Position numbers and translations under genes: made by a program
Notes under the pieces: generated by a model
Told to the model about the DNA's origin: nothing
Database searches by the model: none
Seen by the model: the letters and a program-made list of their open reading frames with translations, nothing else
Shown: positions 40,039 through 49,204 of the stretch, piece by piece
Position numbering within the stretch: the stretch's first letter is position 1
Layout of the letters: the number at the start of each line of letters is the position of its first letter
Assembly: GCF_003347015.1 (NCBI RefSeq)
Contig: NZ_PNFB01000007.1
Span: 62,001-126,000, forward strand
Reading direction: 5' to 3'
Source of the DNA: Brachybacterium sp. YJGR34
GTDB lineage: Bacteria > Actinomycetota > Actinomycetes > Actinomycetales > Dermabacteraceae
DNA: 64,000 bases

Positions 40039-42830
40039 ACCGCCTGCTGCACCCCCGCACCCTGGTCATCGTCCTGCTGCTGCCGCTGTTCGTCGCCGGG
40101 GCAGGCCTGTGGGCGCTGAGCGGCCGGGTGGATCGGCTGGACACCGTGCCCGCCGCGGTCGTGAACCTCGACGCCGGCGCCGAGATCGAGGACGAGAACG
40201 GTGAGGTGCAGGAGGTGCCCTTCGGGCGCCTGCTGGCCGGCGCCCTCACCCAGCCCGGCACCGTCGAGGGACAGGACGCCCCGGAGACCTCCGGCTTCGA
40301 CTGGCAGCTGACCACCGAGGAGGACGCGGAGGAGGGCCTGACCGACGGCAGCTACGCCGCCGTGGTGGTGATCCCCGAGGACTTCTCCGCGCAGCTGGCC
40401 ACGATCGGCACCCCGGAGGCCAGCCAGGCGATCCTCGAGGTCACCACCAACGACGCCGCCGGACAGATCAACGCCCTGGTGGGCACCGCGGTCGCCGACG
40501 CCTCCGCCTCCACCATGGGCGGGCAGATGGCCCAGCAGTACCTCGACGGCCTCTACCTCGGCTTCAACGAGCTCGGCGAGGGCTTCGGGGAGGCCGCGGA
40601 CGGCGCCGAGGAGCTCGCCGGCGGCACCTCCGATTTCACCGAGGGCACCCGTGAGCTCGCCGACGGCACCGAGGAGCTCGCCGAGGGCGCGACCGCGGCG
40701 GCCGTGGGGACCACGGAGTTCTCCGGCGGGGTGTGGTCCCTCGCCGACGGCACCTGGCAGAGCGCCGACGGCAGCCGTCAGCTCGCCGACGGCCTCGGCG
40801 AGCTCGCCACCGGCTCCGAGGACGCCGCGAGCGGCGGCACCGAACTGGCCGAGGGCCTCGATGACCTCGCCACGGGCACCGAGGACCTCGCCGAGGGCGT
40901 GACGGGACTGCAGGCCGGGATGAACGGGACCGCGGACGAGCCCGGCCTCCTCGACGGCGCGAACCAGCTCGCCGCCGGGGTGGAGGGCGACGGCACCGCC
41001 GAGAACCCGGGCCTCGAGACCGGCGCCGAGCAGCTCGCCACGGGCCTCGAGCAGGTCGCCGGCGGTGTCGCCCAGACCGGCACCGCGGTCTCCGGCGACG
41101 GCACGGCGGAGAACCCGGGGCTGGTCCCCACCGCGCAGTCGGTCGCCGAGGGCACCGCGGAGCTCGGCGAGGGCGCCCAGCAGGCCGCCGACGGCCTGCA
41201 GGGCACCGCGGACCAGCCGGGCCTGGCCCAGGGCGCCGAGGGGGTCGTCGCCTACGGCGAGGGCCTGCGCACCGTCATGGACGGCGACGGCACCGCGGAG
41301 AACCCCGGCATGGCCGAGCTCGCGGCGCAGATGGACACCACGGCCGACGCGATGCTCGCGGAGGATCCCGAGGACCCGAACGCCCAGGCGATGAAGCAGC
41401 AGGCCCAGGGCATGCTCGGCTACGTCGACGGCGTGGGCACCGTGCTGGACGGCGACGGCACCGCCGCGGATCCCGGGCTGCTCGCGACCGCTCAGGGCGT
41501 GGGCGAGGGCGCGACCGCCGCCGCGGACGGCGTCCAGCAGGTCGCCGACGGGATCAACGGCACCGAGGAGCAGCCCGGGCTCGTCCAGGGCACCCAGGGC
41601 GTCCTCACCTACGCCGAGGGGGTCGAGACCGCCTTCGCCGGTGACGGCACCGCGGCGAACCCGGGCCTGGTGAGCTCCACCGAGCAGCTCGCCGCCGGGG
41701 CGCGCACCAGCGCCGAGGGCACCGGGGAGCTCGTCACCGGGGTGACCTCCCTACGCGACGGCCTGGTCCAGTACGGCCAGGGGGTGGACCAGCTCGCCGA
41801 GGGCGCCGAGGAGCTGGCCGGCGGCGCGCGCACCAGCGCGGACGGCGCCGGGGAGCTCGCCACCGGGCTCGACGACCTCGCCACCGGCACCCGCACCAGC
41901 GCCGAGGGCGCCGGACAGCTCGCCGACGGCTCCGAGGAGCTCGCCACCGGCGCGGACCAGCTCGGCACCGGTGCGGACCAGCTGGCCGAAGGCAGCGAGC
42001 AGCTGGCCGACGGGACCGGGGAGCTGGCCGAGGGCAGCGGCGAGCTGGCCGACGGCACGGACGAGCTCTCCGAGGGCACCGAGGAGCTGGCGAGCGGTCT
42101 GCGCGAGGGCGCCGACGGGGTCCCCAGCTACTCCGAGGACGAGCGCACGCGCATGGGCGAGATGGCGTCCTCCCCGGTGGGGACCGACGCGACCCGGCAG
42201 AACGAGGCCGCCGGCGCGGACACGGCGACCTTCCCCTTCGTCACGGGGCTCGCGCTGTGGCTGGGCGCCTTCGCGACCTTCCTGCTGCTGCCGGCGCTGT
42301 CCCGGCGCCTGCTGGACCAGGCGGTGCCCATGTGGCAGGTGGTGCTGCGATCGCTGGCCCCGGCGCTGCTGATCGCCGTGGCCCAGACCATCGCCGTGCT
42401 CGCGGTGCTCACCGGGGTGGGCATCTCACCCGTCTCGCCGCTCGCGGTGGGAGTGGTGGCGCTCGCCGGGGCGGCCATGTTCACGGTGCTCCATCAGAGC
42501 CTGCTGGTCCTGCTGGGGGCGCGCATCGGGCGCATCGCCTCGATCGTGCTGATGGTGCTGCAGGTGGTGACCCTGGTGGGCATCCTCCCGGTGCAGACGG
42601 CGCCGCCGCTGCTGCAGTCGATCGGCTCGCTGATGCCGCTGTCGATCGTCACCGAGGGCCTGGTGCACGCCTCCCTCGGCGGCTCGCTGGTGAGCACCTC
42701 GGGCACGCTGATGGCGATCCTCGCCTGGGCCGCTCTCGCGCTGCTGGTGACCCTCGCGGCCTCGCGCGGCGCCCGCCGCGCCGACCGTTCGGAGTGGGTG
42801 AGCGCGGCCGCCCTGCCGGTCGGCGCCTGA
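40035..42830 (+). CDS. giant YhgE/Pip-family membrane protein with heptad-repeat stalk
   Basis: 931 residues, ABC-2-related. One N-terminal span (about 12-32), a YhgE/Pip extracytoplasmic domain to about 170 (VNLDAGAEIEDENG, DGSYAAVVVIPEDFSAQL), a stalk of about 530 residues built on 7-residue units like ELADGTEELAEG, then about six C-terminal spans (735-910) as in ABC-2 permeases. Eight inserts of the type GDGTAENPGL interrupt the stalk. YhgE/Pip proteins include phage-infection receptors and lipid or secretion-linked exporters (ESX/YueB-like). Coupled by ATGA to the MMPL gene, it may pair with that protein's ATPase-like domain (inference). Confidence 0.87.
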   Translation: MNRLLHPRTLVIVLLLPLFVAGAGLWALSGRVDRLDTVPAAVVNLDAGAEIEDENGEVQEVPFGRLLAGALTQPGTVEGQDAPETSGFDWQLTTEEDAEEGLTDGSYAAVVVIPEDFSAQLATIGTPEASQAILEVTTNDAAGQINALVGTAVADASASTMGGQMAQQYLDGLYLGFNELGEGFGEAADGAEELAGGTSDFTEGTRELADGTEELAEGATAAAVGTTEFSGGVWSLADGTWQSADGSRQLADGLGELATGSEDAASGGTELAEGLDDLATGTEDLAEGVTGLQAGMNGTADEPGLLDGANQLAAGVEGDGTAENPGLETGAEQLATGLEQVAGGVAQTGTAVSGDGTAENPGLVPTAQSVAEGTAELGEGAQQAADGLQGTADQPGLAQGAEGVVAYGEGLRTVMDGDGTAENPGMAELAAQMDTTADAMLAEDPEDPNAQAMKQQAQGMLGYVDGVGTVLDGDGTAADPGLLATAQGVGEGATAAADGVQQVADGINGTEEQPGLVQGTQGVLTYAEGVETAFAGDGTAANPGLVSSTEQLAAGARTSAEGTGELVTGVTSLRDGLVQYGQGVDQLAEGAEELAGGARTSADGAGELATGLDDLATGTRTSAEGAGQLADGSEELATGADQLGTGADQLAEGSEQLADGTGELAEGSGELADGTDELSEGTEELASGLREGADGVPSYSEDERTRMGEMASSPVGTDATRQNEAAGADTATFPFVTGLALWLGAFATFLLLPALSRRLLDQAVPMWQVVLRSLAPALLIAVAQTIAVLAVLTGVGISPVSPLAVGVVALAGAAMFTVLHQSLLVLLGARIGRIASIVLMVLQVVTLVGILPVQTAPPLLQSIGSLMPLSIVTEGLVHASLGGSLVSTSGTLMAILAWAALALLVTLAASRGARRADRSEWVSAAALPVGA
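40920..41670 (+). repeat. eight in-frame GDGTAENPGL-type inserts in the YhgE stalk
   Basis: Copies of (D/N)G(D)GT-x-x-x-PG-(L/M) begin near 40922, 40987, 41095, 41202, 41284, 41453, 41558 and 41641, spaced unevenly among the heptads. Five have the fuller form G-D-G-T-A-x-x-P-G. The spacing and protein frame show a coding repeat, not a CRISPR or satellite. Confidence 0.8.
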
Positions 42831-42832
42831 GC

Positions 42833-42934
42833 CGACGGGCCGGTGCGGCGGGCGTCGATCGTGCCGGCCCGTCGCGCCGGTGATCCGGGGCGGTGAGCGC
42901 GGGCTCACCGCGGCATCCGACAGGCCGGATGCCG
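42833..42934. terminator. three consecutive hairpins between convergent genes
   Basis: Hairpin 1: CGACGGGCCGG (42833-42843) with CCGGCCCGTCG (42864-42874). Hairpin 2: GCGGTGAGC (42890-42898) with GCTCACCGC (42903-42911), loop GCGG. Hairpin 3: CGGCATCC (42911-42918) with GGATGCCG (42927-42934). They fill the gap between the YhgE-type gene and dnaE2, which run towards each other. Confidence 0.65.
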
Positions 42935-42938
42935 GCGC

Positions 42939-45900
42939 TCACCGGAAGTCCCGGGATCTGCCCGCCGCGGCCAGGTCCAGGGGCTCCACGTCGTCGGCCA
43001 CGAGGTTCACCGCCCCGGAGCGGTTCTCGACGATGCCGCGCAGCACCACGGCCCGGGCGGTGCGCAGCAGCGCGCGGTGCCGCACCCAGAAGCCCTGGGA
43101 GCAGACCACGTTGAGGATCCCGGTCTCGTCCTCGAGGCTGAGGAAGGTGACGTTCCCGGCGGTCGCCGGACGCTGGCGGTGGGTGATCACCCCGCCCACC
43201 CGGATCCGCGAGCCGTCCTCCGCCTCCCGGGTGCCGCCGATCGCCAGCACGGCCGCGGCCGTGAGCTGCTCGCGCACGAGCGCCATCGGATGCTCGTCCA
43301 GGGTGATGCCGGTGGCCCAGGCGTCGGCCGTGGCGAGCTCCGCATCGCTCATGCCCGGCAGCATCGGCGCCTGCGCCCCCACCGCGAGGTGGGCGAGAGT
43401 GCCCGGGGACTCCTGGGCGGCGGCGCCCGCGGCCCACAGCGCCTGCCGACGCGAGGAGGCGAGGGCGTCCAGCGCCCCGGCGGTCGCGAGCGCTTCGAGC
43501 TGGCGGGCGCTGAGGGCCACCCTCCGGGCCAGGTCCGTCACCGCGGAGAAGGGGCCGCCGCGCTCGCGCTCGGTGACGATCGCCTCCGCGGTCTCGGTGC
43601 TGATCGTGCGCACCTGGTCCAGGCCCAGCCGGATCGCCGGGCCGGCCGCGGCGGCCTCGCCCTGGATCTGTGCGCGCGGCGGGTCCACCCGGTAGCCGCG
43701 GTGGTCCGCGTCGGTCTCCAGGTCGGTGCGGGCGCCGCTGAGGAGCACGTCGGGCCCGCGGGTGAGGACTCCGTGCCGGCGGGCGTCCGCAACCAGCGAC
43801 TGCGGGGAGTAGAAGCCCATCGGCTGGGAGCGCAGCAGCGCCGCGGTGAACGCCGCCGGGTAGTGGCACTTGAGGTAGGAGCTCGCGTAGACCAGGTACG
43901 CGAAGGAGTAGGCGTGGGACTCGGGGAAGCCGTAGTTGGCGAAGGCCAGCAGCTTGCGGTGGACGGCCTCGGCGTCCTCGCCGGTGATGCCGTGCCGCGC
44001 CATCCCCGCGAAGAGGGCATCGGAGAGATCGAGCATCTTCTGGGTGGAGCGCTTGGAGCCCATCGCGCGGCGCAGCTGGTCGGCCTGGGCGGGGGTGAAG
44101 TCCGCGATGTCGACCACCATCTGCATCAGCTGCTCCTGGAACAGCGGGATGCCCAGGGTGCGGCGCAGGGACTTCTCCAGCCGCGGGTGCAGGACGGTGA
44201 CCTCCTCCTCGCCGCTGCGGCGACGGATGTAGGGGTGCACGGAGCCGCCCTGGATGGGCCCGGGGCGGATCAGCGCCACCTCCACCACCAGGTCGTAGAA
44301 CACGCGGGGCTTCAGCCGCGGCAGGGTCGAGATCTGCGCGCGCGATTCCACCTGGAACACGCCGATGCTGTCCCCGGCGCACAGCATGTCGTAGACCGCC
44401 TCGTCCTCCTGCGGCAGGGTGCGCAGCTCGAAGTGCTGGCCGTGGTGCTCGCCGACCAGACGCAGGGCGTGGTCCAGCGCGGTGAGCATCCCCAGGCCCA
44501 GCAGATCGAACTTGACCAGCCCGGCATCGGCGCAGTCGTCCTTGTCCCACTGCAGCACGCTGCGGTCCGCCATCGCCGCCCACTGCACGGGGCACACCTC
44601 GATCACCGGCCGGTCGCACAGCACCATCCCGCCGGAGTGGATGCCCAGGTGCCGCGGGGCGTCGCGCAGCTTCTGCGCGAGCTCCACGACGTCGGCGGGA
44701 ACGTCCGCCTCCGCGAGGGAGGAGAAGGAGCGCTCGATCCGCTGCGAGAAGGCGTCCTGCGCGCCGGTGTCGTAGCCGAGCGCCCGTGCGGCGTCGCGCA
44801 CGGCGAGCTTCGCCCGGTAGGTGATGACGTTGGCGACCTGCGCGGCGTTCTCCCGGCCGTAGCGCTCGTAGACGTGCTGGATGACCTCCTCGCGGCGGTC
44901 GGAGGCGATGTCGAGGTCGATGTCCGGCGGACCGTCCCGCTCCGGGGCGAGGAAGCGCTCGAAGAGCAGATGGTGGCCGACGGGCTCGACGGCGGTGATG
45001 CCCAGCGCGTAGCAGACGGCGCTGTTCGCGGCCGATCCCCGGCCCTGGGCGAGGATCCCCTCGCCCGCGCAGAAGTCGATGATCTCGTGGACGATGAGGA
45101 AGTAGCCGGGGAAGCGGAGGTCGGTGATGATGCGCAGCTCGTGGTCGATCTGCGCCCATGCTCCCGGCACGCGCTCCTCGGCGCCGGGCCCGGGCCGCGG
45201 GCCGTACCGCTCGCGGCCCTCGATCTCCACCAGCTCCCGCAGCCAGCTCGCCTCGTCGTGCCCGGCGGGTACCGGGAACGGGGGCAGGTCCGGGGCCAGC
45301 AGGCGCAGGTCCAGGGCGCAGTCCCGGCCCAGTCGGGACGCCTGCGCGATCGCGTCCGGGTAGCGGGGCAGCAGCTGGGCCATCTCCTCGCCGCTGCGCA
45401 GATGGGCCGGGCGGGAGGAGAGGTGGGGATCGGCCTGGGCGAGCGGCACCCCGGCGCGCAGCGCGGCGTGGGTGTCGGCCAGGCGCTTGTCCGCCGGGCG
45501 CGCATAGTGGGCGTTGGTCGTGGCCACGAGCGGCAGGGTGACCGTATCGAGGCCGTGCGCCTCCCGCACCAGGCGCGCGCCCTGGGCGAGGGCGTCGTGG
45601 AGCTCGTCGGCCTCTCCCCCGCCGCCGGCGACCAGCTCGACGGCGACGTTCCCGGCGCCGAACAGGTCCAGCAGGCGGGCGATGGCGCCGGCCGCGGCGT
45701 GGGCGGCGGCCTCGAGGTCCCCGGTCTCCAGGTGCGGCGCGGCCGCACGGGTCACGGCGCCCTTGCGGCAGCCGGTGAGGATCTGCCAGCCCCCCTCGCG
45801 GGCGAGGCGGGCCAGCTCCGCGAGCCGGTAGCGCGGCACGGCCTTCTGCCCGCTGTCGAGGTGGGCGCGGGCGATCGCGGCCGAGAGCCGGCGGTACCCG

Positions 45901-46364
45901 GGGGTGTCGCGCACGAGCACCAGCAGGTGCTCGCCGTCCGGATCGGGGAGGCCGGTGCGGGGCGCGGAGATCACCGGCGTGGTGCCCGCGGCCTGCGCGC
46001 CGGGCTCGAGCCCCAGGGTCAGCTCGGCGCCGAACACGGTGGCCACGCCCTGCGCCGCGGCGGCGCTCGCGAAGCGCACCGCCCCGGGCAGGCCGTCGTG
46101 GTCCACGAGCGCGATCGCCTCCAGCCCCAGCCGGGCGGCCTGCGCGGCCATGTCCTCGGGGCTCGAGGCGCCGTCGAGAAAGCTGAAGTGGGAGTGGGCG
46201 TGCAGCTCCGCGTACCCGACGGCGCGCTCGGGCCGGTAGGGGTCCTCGGCGACCGTCCCCGTGTGCTCGACGACGATCGGCGGGGAGACCAGCTCGGCCG
46301 GACGGTCCGAGAGGATCGCCTCGAGGTCCTTCCAGGCGGGCGGGCCCAGGAACCAGCCGGCCAT
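42939..46364 (-). CDS. dnaE2: error-prone DNA polymerase III alpha subunit
   Basis: 1141 residues, the C-family polymerase of the SOS mutasome that copies past lesions with help from ImuA' and ImuB. Order: PHP domain (AELHAHSHFSFLDGASSPED near residue 32), palm with catalytic aspartates in PPDIDLDIASDRREE, helix-hairpin region, then an OB fold near the C-terminus (GNVTFLSLEDETGILNVV). It lacks the longer C-terminal tau-binding part of DnaE1. The ATG lies 24 bases after the ImuB stop, so it is third in the imuA'-imuB-dnaE2 operon driven from the SOS box at 49000. Confidence 0.95.
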   Translation of the reverse strand: MAGWFLGPPAWKDLEAILSDRPAELVSPPIVVEHTGTVAEDPYRPERAVGYAELHAHSHFSFLDGASSPEDMAAQAARLGLEAIALVDHDGLPGAVRFASAAAAQGVATVFGAELTLGLEPGAQAAGTTPVISAPRTGLPDPDGEHLLVLVRDTPGYRRLSAAIARAHLDSGQKAVPRYRLAELARLAREGGWQILTGCRKGAVTRAAAPHLETGDLEAAAHAAAGAIARLLDLFGAGNVAVELVAGGGGEADELHDALAQGARLVREAHGLDTVTLPLVATTNAHYARPADKRLADTHAALRAGVPLAQADPHLSSRPAHLRSGEEMAQLLPRYPDAIAQASRLGRDCALDLRLLAPDLPPFPVPAGHDEASWLRELVEIEGRERYGPRPGPGAEERVPGAWAQIDHELRIITDLRFPGYFLIVHEIIDFCAGEGILAQGRGSAANSAVCYALGITAVEPVGHHLLFERFLAPERDGPPDIDLDIASDRREEVIQHVYERYGRENAAQVANVITYRAKLAVRDAARALGYDTGAQDAFSQRIERSFSSLAEADVPADVVELAQKLRDAPRHLGIHSGGMVLCDRPVIEVCPVQWAAMADRSVLQWDKDDCADAGLVKFDLLGLGMLTALDHALRLVGEHHGQHFELRTLPQEDEAVYDMLCAGDSIGVFQVESRAQISTLPRLKPRVFYDLVVEVALIRPGPIQGGSVHPYIRRRSGEEEVTVLHPRLEKSLRRTLGIPLFQEQLMQMVVDIADFTPAQADQLRRAMGSKRSTQKMLDLSDALFAGMARHGITGEDAEAVHRKLLAFANYGFPESHAYSFAYLVYASSYLKCHYPAAFTAALLRSQPMGFYSPQSLVADARRHGVLTRGPDVLLSGARTDLETDADHRGYRVDPPRAQIQGEAAAAGPAIRLGLDQVRTISTETAEAIVTERERGGPFSAVTDLARRVALSARQLEALATAGALDALASSRRQALWAAGAAAQESPGTLAHLAVGAQAPMLPGMSDAELATADAWATGITLDEHPMALVREQLTAAAVLAIGGTREAEDGSRIRVGGVITHRQRPATAGNVTFLSLEDETGILNVVCSQGFWVRHRALLRTARAVVLRGIVENRSGAVNLVADDVEPLDLAAAGRSRDFR

Positions 46365-46388
46365 CAGCGGCCCCCGCCCGTCGGGCGC

Positions 46389-48140
46389 TCAGTCATAGAG
46401 CCCCTCCAGCATCCAGCTGCCCGTCCGCGAGAGCGCCAGCACGGCGGTCTCCTCCCCGCTCGCGGAGCGCACCACCAGCTGCAGCCGGGCGGCGCGGTGC
46501 CCGTCGGGCGCCCACCAGCGCTCGTCGAGCACGGTCGGGGCGCTGTGGGCGAGCACCGGGTGAGCGCTGCCGGCGCGCAGCCCCGCGCGCTGCAGGGCGC
46601 CGGTCCCGGAGGCAGGGAGGCGCAGCTGCGCCGGCGGCCCGCTGAGCAGGCCGCGGGCGGTGACCACGACGGGGCGCCCGGCGGCGTCCTCGAGCAGCAC
46701 CGGCGGCATCTCGCGGAACACGGTGGCCGGCACCGGGCGCGGCAGGGAGCCCGGCCAGGGGCCCTCGCGCCGGGCGGGCTTCTCGGTGCGCCAGGGCACG
46801 AGCGTCACCTCCTCGGCCAGCAGCCGCCCGCCGAGGGGCACCGGGACCTGCACCGCGTCCTCCCCCGCCAGGCCCTGGGCGCGGGCGAGGGCGCGCGCGG
46901 CCCGCTGGGCGGCCTCCCCGGCGCTGCCCCACAGCGCCGGGGCGCTCTCCCCCGCCGGGGCCAGCTGCAGCGGGTGCAGCCCGATCCGGGTGATCGCCCC
47001 GGTCGCGGGGCCGCCGAGGCGCGAGCGGGTGATCCAGCCGTCGCACTGCCAGCGGATGCGGTCCACCACGTCCGCCACGCTCAGCGCGCCGTCGTGCCGC
47101 CAGGTGCGCTCCATCTCCTCGCCGCCCTCGGTGCGGGCCGCGATCCGCAGCCGGGTGCACACCAGCCCGCGCGCCAGGAGCATCGCGTGCAGCTCCTCGG
47201 CCAGCGGGCGGGCGATGAAGGCCGCCTGGTCGGTGCGCACCAGCGGGGTCTCCAGCGTGGTCTCGGCGAGGATCGGCTGGGTGGGGTGGTGGGTCGCGGG
47301 CGGGGCGCTCTCCCCGCCGCGGGCCAGCAGGTGCAGCGTCGCCACGTCGGGGCCGAAGCGGTCGGCGACGGCGGCCGAGGGCAGGGCCGCGAGCTCGCCG
47401 AGGGTGGTGATGCCCAGGCGCTGCAGCAGGTCCACGGTCTCCCCGAGGTCCAGCCGCCGCTCGGGCCGCTGGGCCGAGGGCTGGCCGCGATGCCCCCAGC
47501 CGGGGCCGACGGGCGCTCCGGCGAGCGCGGTGATCGGGTGCGGGGCGAGGTAGTCGGCGCTGCGGCCGGGGCGCACGATCCGGCCCGGTGCCGAGGCCAG
47601 CAGCGCGGCGAAGGGACCGTCGGCGATGCCGACGGTGCAGTCCCAGCCGGTGAGCTCCGCGACCGCGTCGAGGATCCGCTCGGCCAGGATCTCCTCGCCG
47701 CCGTGGTGGCGGGCGGGGCCGCGGGCGGACATCAGCAGCACGCCCGGGCGCAGCACGTCCACGCCGGCCGCGATCGTGTCCACGGCGGCGGCGACCAGCT
47801 CGAACAGGGCGGCCTCGTGCTCCCGGTCCGCCTCGAGCACGAGCGCCTCGGGGCAGGCGGCCCGGGCGGCGCGGCGCTTCATCCCCGGCAGCACCCCGGC
47901 CGCACGGGCCGCGGGGCCGGCATGGGTGACGCGGTGCTGGTCGAGCAGGAGCACGGGGGCGACAGCGAGGTCGAGCGCGGGGGCGTCGGCATCGAGGCGA
48001 CGCTGGTGGCGGTCCAGCGCCGCGAGCAGCGGCCAGTCCGGGACGGTGACGGCGACGGTGCGCGTGGCCGCGCGGGCTGCGGGAGCTCCGGCGCCGCCGG
48101 GGCCCGCGGCCGGCGGCGTGCGGGTCGGGGTGCTGGTCAT
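46389..48140 (-). CDS. imuB: ImuB-like Y-family polymerase homologue (catalytically dead adaptor)
   Basis: 583 residues. The Y-family fold is recognisable (PVLLLDQHRVTHAGPAARAAG, VLPGMKRRAARAACPEALV, helix-hairpin part LQRLGITTLGELAALPS), but the acidic catalytic triad is missing: VLRPGVLLMSARGP stands where SIDEA-type residues should be. This is normal for ImuB, which recruits DnaE2 and the sliding clamp. A beta-clamp motif could not be placed with certainty; a candidate is the region around QPILAETTLETPL. GGAGGGCCGG precedes the ATG, which overlaps the ImuA' stop (ATGA). Confidence 0.88.
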   Translation of the reverse strand: MTSTPTRTPPAAGPGGAGAPAARAATRTVAVTVPDWPLLAALDRHQRRLDADAPALDLAVAPVLLLDQHRVTHAGPAARAAGVLPGMKRRAARAACPEALVLEADREHEAALFELVAAAVDTIAAGVDVLRPGVLLMSARGPARHHGGEEILAERILDAVAELTGWDCTVGIADGPFAALLASAPGRIVRPGRSADYLAPHPITALAGAPVGPGWGHRGQPSAQRPERRLDLGETVDLLQRLGITTLGELAALPSAAVADRFGPDVATLHLLARGGESAPPATHHPTQPILAETTLETPLVRTDQAAFIARPLAEELHAMLLARGLVCTRLRIAARTEGGEEMERTWRHDGALSVADVVDRIRWQCDGWITRSRLGGPATGAITRIGLHPLQLAPAGESAPALWGSAGEAAQRAARALARAQGLAGEDAVQVPVPLGGRLLAEEVTLVPWRTEKPARREGPWPGSLPRPVPATVFREMPPVLLEDAAGRPVVVTARGLLSGPPAQLRLPASGTGALQRAGLRAGSAHPVLAHSAPTVLDERWWAPDGHRAARLQLVVRSASGEETAVLALSRTGSWMLEGLYD

Positions 48141-48958
48141 CCGGCCCTCCTGGCCGGCTGCAGCAGGCGCATCGGCTCCCGCTGGGCGGGAGCCGCCACC
48201 GCGGTGCGCGGCGAGGCCGCGATCATGCCGCCCACCTGGGGCAGCAGCACCTCGACCTCCCGCTGCCCGGCGATCCCCCGGCCCTCGGCGGCGACCGCCA
48301 GGCGGCGACGGCGCAGCCTGCCCGAGCCGCCGCCGAGACCGTCCCACCCCCGGGCCGAGGCCCGCAGCGCGAGGTCCGCCCGCCCGGGCGGCGCGGCGGC
48401 CAGGAGCAGGGTGTCAGCAGTGCGGGCGCGTCCCTGCAGGCTGCGCCAGAGCGCGGGGGTCAGCGGCAGGTCGGGGCCGAGCACGAGGACCGCCACCCCG
48501 TCCGCGAGCGCGGAGAGCACCTGGGGGCTCTGCTCCCCCTGTGCCGGGGCGAGGGCCAGGCGGCAGGGGTCCAGACCCGCGTCCAGGGCGGAGCGCAGCC
48601 CGAGATCGGGCATGCCGGCGATCGCGCACCAGGAGTCCTCCCCCGCCGCGGCGAGGGCCAGGGACAGCAGCAGGGAGGTGGTCGCGGCCCCCTCGATCGC
48701 GACCGAGCCGCCCGCGCGCAGCGTCCCGCGGGGGAACAGCGGCGCGAGCGGGCCGGGCACCGGCAGGCGCACGCCCAGGCCGTCGTCGGCGGAGGAGGTC
48801 TGCTGCTCCGGGGCCGAGGCCGGACGCAGGGCGGTGCGGTCGATCCTCCCGCCCCAGCGGGCGGCGCTGCGCTCGGCGGCGCCCAGGGTGGCGCGGGCCA
48901 GGGCCAGACGGTCCTCACGCTCCCCGGTCCGCTCCGCCGTGCGGATGGCTGTGGCCAT
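48137..48958 (-). CDS. imuA: ImuA'-like RecA-fold protein of the SOS mutasome
   Basis: 273 residues. The middle part (AGGSVAIEGAATTSLLLSLA, then SWCAIAGMPDLGLRSALDAG) resembles a RecA-type core in which the P-loop Lys is lost, as in actinobacterial ImuA'. It interacts with ImuB in mycobacteria and is required for DnaE2-dependent mutagenesis. GGAAGGAGG precedes the ATG, and its stop overlaps imuB. It is the first gene of the operon, with the SOS box about 42 bases upstream of its start. Confidence 0.8.
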   Translation of the reverse strand: MATAIRTAERTGEREDRLALARATLGAAERSAARWGGRIDRTALRPASAPEQQTSSADDGLGVRLPVPGPLAPLFPRGTLRAGGSVAIEGAATTSLLLSLALAAAGEDSWCAIAGMPDLGLRSALDAGLDPCRLALAPAQGEQSPQVLSALADGVAVLVLGPDLPLTPALWRSLQGRARTADTLLLAAAPPGRADLALRASARGWDGLGGGSGRLRRRRLAVAAEGRGIAGQREVEVLLPQVGGMIAASPRTAVAAPAQREPMRLLQPARRAG

Positions 48959-48999
48959 CGATCCTCCTTCCCGATCCTTGCGGAGCCCTCGCCCCACGC

Positions 49000-49015
49000 T
49001 CGAACAGGTGTTCGA
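49000..49015. promoter_or_regulatory. LexA-binding SOS box
   Basis: TCGAACAGGTGTTCGA matches the actinobacterial consensus TCGAAC-N4-GTTCGA in both half-sites. On the minus strand a TAGAGT -10 hexamer (49021-49016) abuts it directly, so bound LexA would sit on the transcription start of imuA'-imuB-dnaE2. Confidence 0.92.
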
Positions 49016-49204
49016 ACTCTACGCCTCGACGGGGCGCTCCTCAAGGTGTGCAGGTCGTTGCATCGAACGTACGTACGGAGTCTGATGGAGGGGTCCGACA
49101 GACGACGGGACGGCGCCGGGGAGGGGCCCGAAAGCCGCCGCGCGGGTGCCCCGCCCTGGTCTGCGATCATGAGAGCTCGCACACGCCTGTCGAAAGGGAG
49201 ATCC

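Noticed and set aside
40594-42105. Regularly repeated DNA suggestive of a CRISPR array or satellite
   Set aside because: The repeats keep one reading frame, have uneven spacing and degenerate third positions, and encode the YhgE stalk heptads.
43077-49085. A 2002-codon open frame on the plus strand across the mutasome operon
   Set aside because: It is antisense to dnaE2, imuB and imuA', which have clear domain motifs. Its protein has only random-looking Arg/Gly/Ala composition, as expected from a third-position G+C frame.
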